Notes: generated by a model not told the origin, from the letters alone. A stretch of DNA of 64,000 nucleotides from Paragorgia papillata (GCA_035771165.1 JAWNZC010000219.1:1-64000); one strand, 5' to 3'. Positions 14,161-26,048 are shown, numbered from the stretch's first letter. Made by a program: numbers and translations.

Positions 14161-17100
14161 ACTTCTAATTTTTAGCAAACGAGAGATGAGCTTCATTTTC
14201 ATTGTAAAAAAAGCTGGTTAAAATAACGGAAGCCGTCAAAATCTCCCCCCAATGTCGGCAACTACAATTAATAAAGATTTCTATTTTTGGCGCAATGTGA
14301 TTGACAGTTTGGGCGTCTCGTTTTAAATGCGAATAACGCTTGAAGCAGATCTGGGACACTTCTAATTTTTCTTGGGCCAGCAAGAAGAGAGAATGAGCTT
14401 CATTTTGATGTATAGGAAAGCTGGTTAAAAGGTAACGGAAGCCGTCAAAATCTTCCCCCCAATGTCGGCAACTACAATTAATAAAGATTTCTATTTTCAT
14501 GTAATTGACAGTTGGGCGTCTATTTTAAATGCGAATAAACGCTTGAAAGATTTGGAACACTTCTAATTTTTCTTTAAAGAAGAGAGAAAAGCTTCATTTT
14601 GCTAAAGGAAATCTGTTAAACTAACGGAAGCCGTCGAAAATTCAATGTGGAACTACAATTAATAAAAATTCTAGTTCATTGTAAAATATTCTAGTTCATT
14701 GTATAGCACACCAACTGTGGAATAACCACTGAAAAAATTAGAACAATCCAGTAAATTCTTAATGAGATATTGAGTTAATTTAAAGGTTGAAAAAATGGCG
14801 AAAATCGGTCAAAAATAAAGGCTAACCCCTTTCTTTTTTACCGATTTTGGCCATTTTCAACTTTGAAGTAAGGCTAAAATATTCTAGTTCATTGTAAAAT
14901 AGTCTAGTTCATAGCACACCAACTATGGAATAAGTCCCCCAATGTCGGCAACTACAATTAATAAAGATTTCTATTTCCGGCGCAATGTGATTGACAGTTT
15001 GGGGTCTCGTTTTAAATGCGAATAACGCTTGAACCAGATCTGGGACACTTCTAATTTTTCTTGGGCCAGCAAGACGAGAGAATGAGCTTCATTTTGATGT
15101 ATAGGAAAGCTGGTTACAAGTAACGGAAGCCGTCAAAATCTTCCCCCCAATGTCGGCAACTACAATTAATAAAGATAATTCTAGTTCATTGTAATAGTCT
15201 AGTTCATTGTATAGCACACCAACATGGAATAACCACTGAAAAAATTAGAACAATCCATTCAATTCTTAATGAGATGTTGACTTTCTTTAAAGGCTTAAAA
15301 ATGGCGAAAATCTGTCAAAAATAAGGCCAATTTACTTTTTTACCGATTTTGGCCATTTTTTCAACTTTGGAATAAGGCTAAAATATTCTAGTTCATTGTA
15401 AAATATTCTAGTTCATTGTATAGCACACCAACTATGGAATAACCACTGAAAAAATTAGAACAATCCATTAAATTCTTAATGAGATATTGAGTTAAGTTTT
15501 AAAGGTTGAAAAAATGGCGAAAATCGGTCAAAAAGTAAAGGCTAACCCCTTTACTTTTTTACCCATTTTGGCCATTTTTTCAACTTCGAAGTAAGGCAAC
15601 TACAATTAATAAAGATTTCTATTTCCGGCGCAATGTGATTGACAGTTTGGGCGTCTCGTTTTAAATGCGAATAACGCTTGAAGCAGATTTGGGACACTTC
15701 TAATTTTTCTTGGGCCAGCAAGAGAGAGAATGAGCTTCATTTTGTTGTATAGGAAAGCTGGTTAAAGGTAACGGAAGCCGTCAAAATCTTCCCCCCAATG
15801 TCGGCAACTACAATTAATAAAGATATTCTATTTTTCATGTAATTGACAGTTTTCTGTTTTAAATGCGAATAACGCTTGAACCAGATCTGGACACTTCTAA
15901 TTTTTTTATGAAAAAGAGAATGACTTCATTTTGATGTATAGGAAGCTTAAAGTATAACTCGAAATCTTCAATGTCGGCAACTACAATTAATAAGATTTCT
16001 ATGGCGCAATGTAATTGACAGTTTGGGCGTCAAATGCGAATAACGCTTGAAAGATGACACTTCTAATTTTAGCAAGAAGATGAGCTTCATTTTTTAGGAA
16101 AGCTTTTAACGGAAGCCGTCGAAATGTTAGGCAACTACAATTAATAAAAATATTCTAGTTCATTGTAAAAAAGTCTAGTTCATTGTATAGCACACCAACT
16201 ATGGAATAACCACTGAAAAAATTAGAACAATCCAGTAAATTCTTAATGAGATATTGAGTTAATTTTAAAGGTTGAAAAAATGGCGAAAATCGGTCAAAAA
16301 TAAAGGCTAACCCCTTTACTTTTTTACCATTTTGGCCATTTTTTCAACTTTTGGAAGTAAGGCTAAAATATTCTAGTTCATTGTAAAATAGTCTAGTTCT
16401 TTGTATAGCACACCAACTATGGAATAACATGTCGGCAACTACAATTAATAAAGATTCTATTTCCGGCGCAATGTGATTGACAGTTTGGGTCTCGTTTTAA
16501 ATGCGAATAACGCTTGAACCAGATCTGGGACACACTTCTAATTTTTCCTTGGGCCAGCAAGAAGAGAGAATGAGCTTCATTTTGATGTATAGGAAAGCTG
16601 GTTAAAGTAACGGAAGCCGTCAAAATCTTCCCCCCAATGTCGGCAACTACAATTAATAAAGATAATTCTATTCATTGTAAAATAGTCTAGTTCATTGTAT
16701 AGCACACTACTATTAACCACTGAAAAAATTAGAACAATCCATTCAATTCTTAATGAGATGTTGACTTTCTTTAAAGGCTTAAAAAATGGCGAAAATCTGT
16801 CAAAAACTAAAGGAACCTTTACTTTTTTACCGATTTTGGCCATTTTTCAACTTTGGAAGTAAGGCTAAAATATTCTAGTTCATTGTAAAATATTCTAGTT
16901 CATTGTATAGCACACCAACTATGGAATAACCACTGAAAAAAATTAGAACAATCCATTCAATTCTTAATGAGATATTGACTTAATTTTAAAGGTTGAAAAA
17001 ATGGCGAAAATCGGTCAAAAATAAAGGCTAACCCCTTATTTTTTACCGATTTTGGCCATTTTTTCAACTTTCGAAGTAAGGCAACTACAATTAATAAAGA

Positions 17101-17667
17101 TCTCTATTTGGCGCAATGTGATTGACAGTTTGGGCGTCTCGTAAATGCGAATAATCTTTGAACCAGATTGAACACTTCTAATTTTTTGGGCCAGCAAGAC
17201 GAGAGAATGAGCTTCATTTGATGTATAGGAAAGCTGGTAAAGTAACGGAACCGTCAAAATCTTCCCCCCAATGTCGGCAACTACAATTAATAAAGACCTA
17301 TTTTTGGCGCAATGTAATTGACAGTTTGGGGTCTCGTAAATGCGAATAACGCTTGAACCAATGGGACACTTCTAATTCTTGCCAGCAAGAAGAGAGAATG
17401 AGCTTCATTTAATGTATAGGAAAGCTGGTTAAAAGTAACGGAAGCCGTCAAAACCCCCCATGTCGGCAACTACAATTAATAAAGACAATTCTTGTTCAAT
17501 GTAAAATAGGCTAGTTCATTGTATAGCACACCAACTATGGAATAACCACTGAAAAAATTAGAACAATCCATTCAATTCTTAATGAGATATTGACTTAATT
17601 TTAAAGGTTGAAAAAATGGCGAAAACTGTGACAATTTTTACCGATTTTGGCCATTTTTTCAACTTTG
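14161..17667. repeat. Decayed, deletion-rich edge of the satellite
   Basis: A and B monomers are still recognisable, but many have lost blocks of 2-15 bases relative to blocks 1 and 2. Examples are the A monomers around 14500-14640 and 15830-16140, where successive words of the monomer are missing while the remaining words are nearly unmutated. Losses greatly outnumber substitutions. This fits either an old array edge that escapes homogenisation or an under-corrected consensus of noisy long reads. Confidence 0.8.
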
Positions 17668-17752
17668 GTTCAAGATTATTCGCATTTAAAAGGAGAGGCC
17701 GAAACTAATTACTCGCGCCGGAAATAGAAATCATATTGTAACCGACATTTAA
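17668..17752 (-). repeat. Inverted satellite monomer at the array edge
   Basis: The last B monomer ends in CATTTTTTCAACTTTGG. The next ~85 bp read as the reverse complement of an A monomer: GGTTCAAG, ATTATTCGCATTTAAAA, then CGCCGGAAATAGAAATC and an ACCGACATT match. Every other monomer in the window is in one orientation, so this marks an inversion point exactly at the satellite border, next to the 20-bp minisatellite. Confidence 0.75.
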
Positions 17753-17755
17753 ATT

Positions 17756-18990
17756 GCACAACCCGCGACAATTACTCCCAACCCGCGACAATTACCCACA
17801 ACCCGCGACAATTACTCCCAACCCGCGACAATTACACACAACCTGCGACAATTACTCCCAACCCGCGACAATTACTCACAACCCGCGACAATTACTCCCA
17901 ACCCGCGACAATTACTCGCAACCCGCGACAATTACTCCCAACCCGCGACAATTACTCACAACCCGCGACAATTACTCACAACCCGCGACAATTACTCCCA
18001 ACCCGCGACAATTACTCATAACCCGCGACAATTACTCACAACCCGCGACAATTACTCACAACCCGCGACAATTACTCCTAACCCGCGACAATTACTCACA
18101 ACCCGCGACAATTACTCACAACCTGCGACAATTGCCAGAAACCCGGGACAATTACTCCCAACCCGCGACAATTACTCACAACCGCGACAATTACTCCCAA
18201 CCCGCGACAATTGCTCACAACCCGCGACAATTACTCCCAAGCTGCGACAATTACCAGAAACCGCGACAATTACTCCCAACCCGCGACAATTACTCACAAC
18301 CCGCGACAATTACTCACAACCCGCGACAATTACCCCAAACCCGCGACAATTACTCACAACCCACGACAATTACTCACAACCCGCGACAATTACCCACAAC
18401 CTGCGACAATTACTCCCAACCCGCGACAATTACACACAACCTGCGACAATTACTCCCAACCCGCGACAATTACCCACAACCCGCGACAATTACTCCCAAC
18501 CCGCGACAATTACTCACAACCCGCGACAATTACTCCCAACCCGCGACAATTACTCACAACCCGCGACAATTACTCACAACCCGCGACAATTACTCACCCG
18601 CGACAATTACTCATAACCCGGACAATTACTACAACCGCGACAATTACTCACAACCCGCGACAATTACTCCAAAACCTCAAACTCACACAACCCGCGACAA
18701 TTACCACACCTGCGACAATTACCAGAAACGACAATTACTCCCAAGCGACAATTAATAAAAGACAATTACTCCCAAGGACAATTCTAAAAGACAGCGACAA
18801 TTACTACTGCGACAATTATCACAAGGACAATTACTCAACTCAATTACTCACAAGCGACAATTACTCACAAGCGACAATTACCACAAACCCGCGACAATTA
18901 CTCACACACGACAATTACTCACAACCGCGACAATTACACCAACTAATTACTCAACCTGCGACAATTACTCAACCCGGCGATAATTAACAA
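17756..18990. repeat. 20-bp minisatellite (ACCCGCGACAATTACTCMCA)
   Basis: About 60 tandem copies of a 20-mer, mainly alternating CTCCCA and CTCACA variants. The period is not a multiple of three and the unit has no stop codon in any plus frame. Reading frames therefore run open for 333 and 258 codons and show a 20-residue repeat (NPRQLLPTRDNYSQPATIT type). These are an arithmetic consequence of the repeat, not evidence of a protein. From about 18590 onward the units lose bases and become irregular. Confidence 0.95.
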
Positions 18991-19380
18991 ATAATTCACG
19001 ACAATTTGCCATTTATCTTCTAGTAAAATAATCAAATCCTTTATCCAGAAGGAACACTGACCACCGAATATAAACACTCTATATACAGCGTAGTGAAAAG
19101 GTCGTAAAACTGTCGAGATTTTAGCAACGAAACACGGACGTTTTCTCCTGATGAATCTCTCGAAACGTCAGTATTTCGTTACTAAAAATCTCGGTAGTTC
19201 ACTCTCATCGCTTTGCTCTATCCAAAATACTGCCTACGCAGCACCCTATTTTTTACAAGTATATAAGCCACTATTTTTTATCACAAAAATGGCGGCAGTT
19301 TTGACCTGGGGGCCAATTTCGTATAATAAACACTGGAGTGGAGCGGCCCGTGATTATTCTCAGTTGCTTCTTTATACAGT
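18991..19380. other. Short single-copy spacer
   Basis: The spacer lies between the minisatellite and the AT-rich tract. Apart from the hairpin at 19112-19195 I see no gene. A CTGCCTACGCAGCA segment at ~19231 occurs in reverse complement at ~52462, so part of it belongs to an interspersed repeat. Confidence 0.5.
19112..19195. other. Long imperfect hairpin with CTGATGA/CGAAAC core
   Basis: Outer arms pair CGAGATTTTAGCAACGAAA with TTTCGTTACTAAAAATCTCG. Inner arms pair GACGTTT with AAACGTC. The loop side carries CTGATGA followed six bases later by CGAAAC, which are the conserved core strings of a hammerhead ribozyme. No proper stem II is visible, so activity is not implied. Similar hairpins lie at 49318 and 52547. 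Such hairpins are known in Penelope-like and related retroelements; the assignment here is inference. Confidence 0.5.
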
Positions 19381-20600
19381 CCAACTAATTATACAGTCAA
19401 CTAATATATTTTTAGTTCAACTAATATAATTCAACTAATTTCAGTTAGTAATTTCCAATCATACACACTAATTTATAAGTCAAAATATATACAGTTCAAC
19501 TAATATATTACTAATTTATACAGTAACTAATTTATACAGTCCATTTATATACAGAAAGTTTACAGTATTCAAAATTTACAGACTGTTTACAATGTCACAG
19601 TCCAAAAGACATTAAAAAACAAAATAACATAACAAAAATAGAGAAAAAAAACAAAAAACAGTAAACAAGACATCAACAATTACAAAAAAAAAAACTAATT
19701 AAAAAATTATATAAGAAATAAAAAATAGTAATATAAAAGATAATACAGTACAAATAAATAATTAACATAAACACAAACAAAACACAAAATATAAAAAACA
19801 TAAAAAACATAAAACAAAAAAATACAAAAAAAACAGTAAAACAAAAACAGCAATAATATACACCAAACAAAGTCAACTACATAAGCACTACTAATTGACA
19901 GTACAGAATAACCAACAAACATAATAAAAGCAAACTAAGTGTAATCACCAAAATAGTACAGAACTAAGACAGGATTAATTCAGAACAAACCACGTCTACC
20001 ACAAGATTCAGTTATTGCTATCAACAATTTACAGTAAACTATATTTTTACAGACGATATAATTACACCAATATATTTATATATGTTCGCTATTTTATAGC
20101 ATATACTAAATAATATACAGTTCGTAATATAACACACTTGATAATAAGCTTAACAGTCAGAACTAATACAGAAAATACATTCAGTACAGTACAACAATCG
20201 TATACAGTTCTACAAACTAATTCATAAGTTTTATTTAAATCACTAATTTACAGTACAGTAAAACAACAAAAAACTACTACTAAGATTTTTTACTCACATA
20301 AAATATTATTCGTATATAATTTTACAACACAATGTATTACAATTATACATCATTTTTTCTGATTAAGACAACTAATTATATTAACTAAATTAACAATCAG
20401 TAAACATTTATACAGACTAATTTATACAGTCTAATTTCAGTCAATACAAATGTTTTTAATAAATGAGTTAATATACAGTTAAACTTAACAGTCAACTAAT
20501 TTTTCACAATTTAAATAAACAAAACATTTCAGTATTTAACCGACTAACAGTCAACTTATATTTATAAAGTTGCTATTTAAAATTGTGCATTCTATTAAAT
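19380..20600. repeat. AT-rich degenerate ACTAATTTATACAGT tract
   Basis: Low-complexity DNA with dozens of degenerate copies of TACAGT, ACTAAT and CAACTAATT at irregular spacing, plus an A-rich, C-bearing stretch at 19610-19870. Open frames here are biased runs of phenylalanine, tyrosine and isoleucine codons and are not genes. Confidence 0.6.
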
Positions 20601-20628
20601 AATACTCCAGTGAGTCAGTGGTTGCTCC

Positions 20629-20900
20629 CGTCATTTCAAGTCCGAACTCATGAATAGCGTCTTTGCACGCATGAGTCAGAATGCGTCAGAAAAGAAAGAT
20701 CAGATGACATAATTAAGATCTTACATATTTCAAGTAATAATCCCTATTACACAAACGTTTACTTAATGCAGCAAGCTTTGTTAACACATCAACAATTTAG
20801 ACATATGGTTAAATAAAATAGTGAGATTATAAACAGTAAACGTTTATCATTATAAATGCATATGGATATTATTAAGATAGTTTTGATATTATAATTATAT
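20629..20900 (+). repeat. Interspersed repeat R1, copy A
   Basis: Shares ordered blocks with 47569-47835: ATTTCAAGTCCGAACTC, CTTACATATTTCAAGTAATA, TAGTGAGATTATAAACAG and AAGATAGTTTTGA. Both copies are in the same orientation and diverged by small indels. No TIR was recognised. Copy B is followed directly by the (TTA)n tract. Confidence 0.75.
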
Positions 20901-21655
20901 AAGGCTATATAGCGGGATAGCAAGAAATTTAGTGTATTGCACAGAAGACTATATGCAATGAATAAATGTATTGATGACCCCCTCATCAAAAAGATTTATT
21001 TAAAACCCGGAACCGGGCATGTTGGGATATTACTTACTTTGTCTATTAAATTGAGGTGGTGCTACATCAATCAGTTATCCTAACCTTGAAGTAATGAAAA
21101 ATTTGACCTCGCCATAGTTTTACTGGCTTGATCCACAACCTCTGAGCTTTACAACAGACAGAAAGCAAACGCCACACATGCACAGTGTTTATTTCATCCT
21201 CAGTTGTCGCTCACCTTTTTATAAGTATATATAGTTATTATAAAACATTTCGACAGACAGCAGATGGATTGGCACTTATAACTTCCTCGAAGAAGCAACG
21301 CGTGACGCAGGTTGATGTGCTGGACTAATATTGATTTATTTACTCATCAAAAGTACTTACTGAAATATAAAAGTTGAACGCCACGCCCGGTTTGAAGATA
21401 CAGAACGTAGCATTAACTTTGATTTTTTAAGCTCGCTTTTCGTCGAAGAAAGAACTCTAAATTAACTCAATTACCTCAGCTGAACCGAATGTTCCAGATT
21501 GTTCAAATTATTCGTACCTAAAACTCTTCATAAGATAAGACTTGATAATTTTCTTTAGACCGAATTCTCCAGAGGAGCGCGTAGTTGGGAAGGCGCGTAG
21601 TTTGGAGGGAACTTTAGGGACCTAAGACCTTCGACGACGGCACGTCGAACGTCGA
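20901..21655. other. No gene seen
   Basis: Mixed-composition sequence between repeat R1 and the foldback element. I find no open frame with protein-like composition, no tRNA and no recognisable repeat ends. Confidence 0.4.
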
Positions 21656-21778
21656 GGGACGACGTCCCTTTCAAACAAAAGCATTCTTCTTTCAAGACAA
21701 AGATAATAATTCTAGTCCCAAGAGTAATCTGAACACCGTCCTCGCTCTGTATACAACGCCACTCAGAGCATTTTCAGT

Positions 21779-22190
21779 CTTCAGGACGACGTTGATCGTG
21801 GAGTGATGAGAACTGTTGTCTGCGATTGCCTTAACACAGACAACTGCAACCGTTTTTAAAACTTTGAAAATTATAAAACAAGCTTCAAGTATTGAATACA
21901 GTAGTTAGTTAACCGAACTTCTTTTTAATGCTAAAATTGAATTTTTAACCGCCGTCGTCGTCCTAGCATCTAAGTCCCTTTTAAGCAAGCTAGGACGACG
22001 TACGACGGCAATCTAAAGTTCAGTATCTAGCAGAAACCACAAAGTTTACCAGTACGTAGTATTGAACGCTTAAAGTATGTTTTTTGACATCCAAAAGCTT
22101 TAGAGTTCTACTGAAGGATTTTGTCGCATAGTTTGAAGTCAGACTTAACTAACAGGTTTCGCCGTTTCACGAGTTAACGTCGTCCTGAAG
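21779..22190. mobile_element. Inverted-repeat insert in the left foldback arm
   Basis: Bounded by CTTCAGGACGACGTT at 21779 and its exact reverse complement at 22176. This segment has no counterpart in the right arm, so it looks like a later insertion. A further hairpin inside (about 21955-22013) uses the related words GTCGTCGTCCTAGC and GCTAGGACGAC. The GACGACG vocabulary matches the outer foldback ends, which suggests a related family. Confidence 0.55.
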
Positions 22191-22404
22191 ACGTGAAAAT
22201 GATCTGAATAACGTTGTATGTAGAACCACAGAATAAGGATCAACCAGAAGTCCAACTCAGCGTCGGCACCTTTGATGTAAGCGTCCTCGCGAAATGTCGG
22301 CCTGCGATCCCGGCGCCATTTTGAAAGTAAGTGCCACCGGGAATTAGCCCTCTCGTCCTTGCGACCCTCGGGCTCCGTATTCAATTACTCTTGGCCTTCT
22401 TGTG

Positions 22405-22970
22405 ACCTTTTAATTTAATTAAATTTATATTGTTATATATATATAAATAATATTTAGTTAAGCAAATAAGTAATTTACTTTCGAAAATGGTTCTTTGGAA
22501 ATAAAATTATTTGACCACAAGTTATTAAAACTTCAGTAACGCAGATACTACGGGTAAAAGTCCGTGGCAAAAAAAGTCCTGCACTCATGAAGCGGGCTAC
22601 ATTTCTCGATTACGGTGAGAACATTTTGACATTTTAAAAAATTACAGTAACACTACGATTTGAAATATATACCGAATGAAAGCTAAAAAATTTCTAACAA
22701 CATACGTACCCGATGTATTCAACTATGCGTAGTTCCGAAAATTTTTAGCCATCTTCTATAAACAAATGTGGAGTTTTACAATTCTGGATTATGCCGACAG
22801 CTTCGTGAGTGCAGGACTTTTTTGCCACGGAGTTTTACAGTAACCGCGTACTGAAGTTTTAATAACACCCGTGGTCAAAGAATTTCATATCCAAAGAATC
22901 GTCTAAGTAAATTACTTATTTACTTAACTAAATATTTTATATATATAGATAATAATATGAAGTTAATTAA
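22405..22970. mobile_element. Central palindrome of the foldback element
   Basis: Arms 22405-22620 and 22795-22970 are inverted copies. Paired blocks include AGTAAATTACTTATTTACTT, AAAAGTCCTGCACTCA with TGAGTGCAGGACTTTTTT, and GTCCGTGGC with GCCACGGA. The ~175-bp loop has no counterpart. Confidence 0.75.
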
Positions 22971-23575
22971 GGGGCGATTACATGGACCAGGTGCCCGTTA
23001 ACCTGTAGCCCGGTTAACCGGGATGAGTTTACAAAACGATTAAACTAGCCCGGTAAGCCGATGATTTCAGGCCGAAATTCGCAATTATCAAGTAAATAAG
23101 GGCAAAGCAACGTTAGTTTTATCAGTTTTTACACTAATTAGTCTATTATTTATTTTGTAAGCCCATCGTTAATAAAAAGATTTGTTAAAGTCTTAGCTAC
23201 CCAGGAAAAGCGTCTTCACGAAGACTAATTAATTTATTAAATCTTCGCTTTGATCACAAAACACACAAACAACGTTGATGTTCTATTTCAGTTCCTTTCA
23301 GCACAATTTATTCACACAGTCAAGCAAACGAACGCGTATCGAGCGAGTTCAACAGTTTTTTTCAGCCGTTTTGCCGGGCTGAAAACGATTACATGGACAT
23401 TTTCATCCCGGTTAACCGGCTACTAAGCCCGGTTGCGACAACCGGGATCCCGGCAAACCGGCTAGCCCGCTTGCCATGTAATCGAAATGTTAAAACAACA
23501 AGTGTTTTATATATAAAGCGGGCTAGCCCTAACCGGCCAGCCCGGTCCATAAACAAAAATCACAAGACGCCAAAT
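22971..23575. mobile_element. Harbinger-like MITE inserted in the right foldback arm
   Basis: Starts GGGGCGATTACATGG after TTAA and is full of GCCCGGTTAACCGGG-type words. These are shared with the complete element at 42125-42590. It interrupts the right arm of the foldback exactly where the left arm is continuous, so it is younger than the foldback. The right end is ambiguous because CCATGTAATCG occurs at 23474 but related sequence continues to about 23550. Confidence 0.6.
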
Positions 23576-23933
23576 AATTGATTACAGGAGCCCGAGGGTC
23601 GCAAGGACGAGAAGGCTAATTTTCCGGGGACACTTACTTTCAAAATGGCCGACTGGCGCATGCGCATAAAAATAATGGGACACTTTTTTCCGCGAGTTGG
23701 ACTTCTGGTTGATCCTTATTCTGTGGTAGAACGGGGACGGCGTTAGGATTACTCTTGGGACTAAAAATTATTCATCTTCTTTGTTGTGTGAGGAAAATTC
23801 TATTGTATTAAGGACGGCGTCCCTTTTGTTTGCTATGATACGCTGAGTGCGTAGTAAATTTTATTGGCGTGAAAACGAGATTTGATCACGTGCACGGGTA
23901 AACACGCAGCTGTGGCACTCTGGTCACATGATA

Positions 23934-25396
23934 AAGGCCTGACCAAACGCTTTCAACATCGCATTCAACATTGCTGAACGATGTTGAATAATGTTGAAAG
24001 CACGAGTGGCCAAATGAATTCAACATCGTTCAACATTCATGAATGACAATTAATTGAACACGGGCTACCACAAAAGCTGGAATCGACAATATCCCGCATG
24101 GCGCATGTCTCTGTTCAACAAATCAGGGGCGGATCTAGGATTTTTGTCACCTTAGTCCAAAATATTTGGGTTCTATAGGGTGTGTGGGGGGGGGGGGGGG
24201 GTGGTTGGTAATGCTCCCCGGCCCCAGAAATTTAATTATTTTAACCAAGAAATAAACAACAGATACAATACATCTACTTCAAATATTTAATAAGATTCAT
24301 GACTTCAAATATTTTATATGAAAACTGATAACCATACTGCAGGTTGGACCATTTCACTCAAGAGCTCGAAACAGAGCTGTACAGGCAATTCTCCCAGGTG
24401 CCTCAGACCTAAAACATTTAAATACTATGTCAAATTCAAAAAACGTTGTAGGCCTGACTCAGTCTCTATATTCAGGGCTTATTTACAAGGAGGTATTATC
24501 CTAGCCAGTAGCCACTGGGTTACTCTAGCACACTGGTTACCCTAGCTTTCATACATTTCCTGTGGGTTTTTGTTTGTTTGTCGTATTTACAAGGACACTA
24601 TGGTAACCCGGGTGCTAAGATTACCCTAGCTGGGTTATGCATTGTCCCTTGTAAATGCATTTGGTAGGGATAACTCACCTACCCAGGACAACTTTTTACC
24701 TGTTTGCTAACCACATCTAATATAGTTGACCCAGGATAGGGGTAACCCTACCTTGAAATCAGGCCCTAACTATGGTCTCTCACATAAAATAACATAATTA
24801 TGATTGCCAGACATCACTATCTATTTTATTGAATTTATGAAGTAGTCTACATTATCCAATCTGACAAAATCCTTTAGCTTGTATTTCAATTCTTGCTACA
24901 ATGCTAGTCTCAAAATCACATTAATATTCAATTAAGTTTTCAAACCATTTATATAAACAAATACAAGAAGGGAAAACCCTGAATGAATTTGAGCTACTTG
25001 CGCTACAAACACGTAGATATATAAATAAGATTCTAAACAATTAATAAAGGTCACGAAGAACGAGCGAAGAACGATACGATAAATATATTTTTTTTCTTGC
25101 GGATTTTTTTACCTTAGTCGTATGACTTATTTGACTAACGCTAAATCCGCCCCTGATGTCAAAGTTGAATGAAATGTGGCCAAATGCGTTCAACACCTTT
25201 CAACATTTTGAGAACCGAAAAGAAATGTTGAACGCGTGTTGAACGAAAATTTGAACATGTTCAAATTTCGTTCAACACCATTTCAACAACGTTCAACATC
25301 ATTCAACAGGGGTGGCCAAAACGCTTTCAAACATGTTGAATTCAACAATGTTGAACGATGTTGAATGAAAATGTTGAAAGCGTTTGGTCAGGCCTT
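23934..25396. mobile_element. TIR element, AAGGCCTGACCAAACGC, TA duplication
   Basis: The TIR AAGGCCTGACCAAACGCTTT at 23934 is mirrored by AAAGCGTTTGGTCAGGCCTT ending at 25396, both flanked by TA. The subterminal regions are packed with TTCAACATCGTTCAACAT-type words in both orientations. A hAT-like element sits inside. No transposase frame is visible, so it is non-autonomous. A TA duplication fits Tc1/mariner-type insertion but does not prove it. Confidence 0.75.
24124..25155. mobile_element. hAT-like non-autonomous element 1 (CAGGGGCGGAT)
   Basis: Ends CAGGGGCGGATCTAGG and CTAAATCCGCCCCTG are inverted. CAGGGGCGGAT termini are typical of animal hAT elements. The expected 8-bp duplication is not visible (CAACAAAT against ATGTCAAA). 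It carries a run of 16 G at 24186-24201 followed by GTGGTTGG, and imprecise repeats of ACTGGGTTACTCTAGC near 24510-24600. No transposase is seen. A second member is at 50739-52160. Confidence 0.7.
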
Positions 25397-26048
25397 TAAG
25401 TGTTATGTTGTGTTTACATGAAATTGAAAGTGTTCGATCCAATCGAAAACGGATGACTGAAGCCAATCCAAAATTTGAGTGGATTGACTTTAGATTCAGC
25501 CTCTGAGATTCAGCTAGGCAAGAATCAGCTGGAATGCTTCCTCTCTCCTCCGCAGAGGCTCGGAGGAGAAGACGCGCGAGGAATTATGGGAATGAGGGAA
25601 AGAAAAGTAGCCTCTGCCAATAATGTTGTCAATATAGCGCCACAAATTCCGTGATGGACTAGGCACCAAGACTCGGAATTTCAATATATAATCAAATTTA
25701 ACCTACGGAAAAGTTGGAAAATCCATAAATTGTTGAACAAAAGACACATTTAAATTGCTGGCAGACAATTCTCATCTCGAGAATGTTAATATTGTTACAC
25801 AAGGACAGGATTTTCCAGTTTTGAATTATGCAATGTAAACAAACGCTACCCGAGAAGTTGAAATCAAAAGACACTGAAATGTTGTAAACATATTTCTTAC
25901 CTATGATAAGTTTCACGTATACACGTAGTGCATGTGGTACGTTTGCGAGCTTGGTGTAATGTAGAAAGTTAGCGCTGAGAATATTTCAGCGCTGCATGTT
26001 CGTCGGCTTTGTTTATCAACGATTCAACGTTCGATATTAAAACGTTTG

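Larger units (their letters stand above)
21656..23823. mobile_element. Composite foldback element with GGGACG-type ends
   Basis: The left arm (21656-21745 and 22215-22400) is the reverse complement of the right arm (23580-23823). Matching blocks include GAGTTGGACTTCTGGTTGAT, CCTTATTCTGTGG, AGCCCGAGGGTCGCAAGGAC and GATTACTCTTGGGACTA. The ends are GGGACGACGTCCC on the left and GGACGGCGTCCC on the right, each itself nearly palindromic. Three further structures are nested within: a ~410-bp inverted-repeat insert, an AT-rich central palindrome and a Harbinger-like element. I see no transposase. It is probably a non-autonomous foldback transposon. Confidence 0.75.

Noticed and set aside
17754..18987. 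333- and 258-codon plus-strand frames
   Set aside because: Stop-free 20-bp repeat read in cycling frames. The two frames overlap in the same repeat and encode the same periodic words.
17756..18990. Possible CRISPR-like array
   Set aside because: No unique spacers; units are contiguous 20-mers in eukaryotic DNA.
24186..24201. G16 run as a regulatory quadruplex
   Set aside because: A single homopolymer inside a transposon with no gene nearby; noted only as composition.
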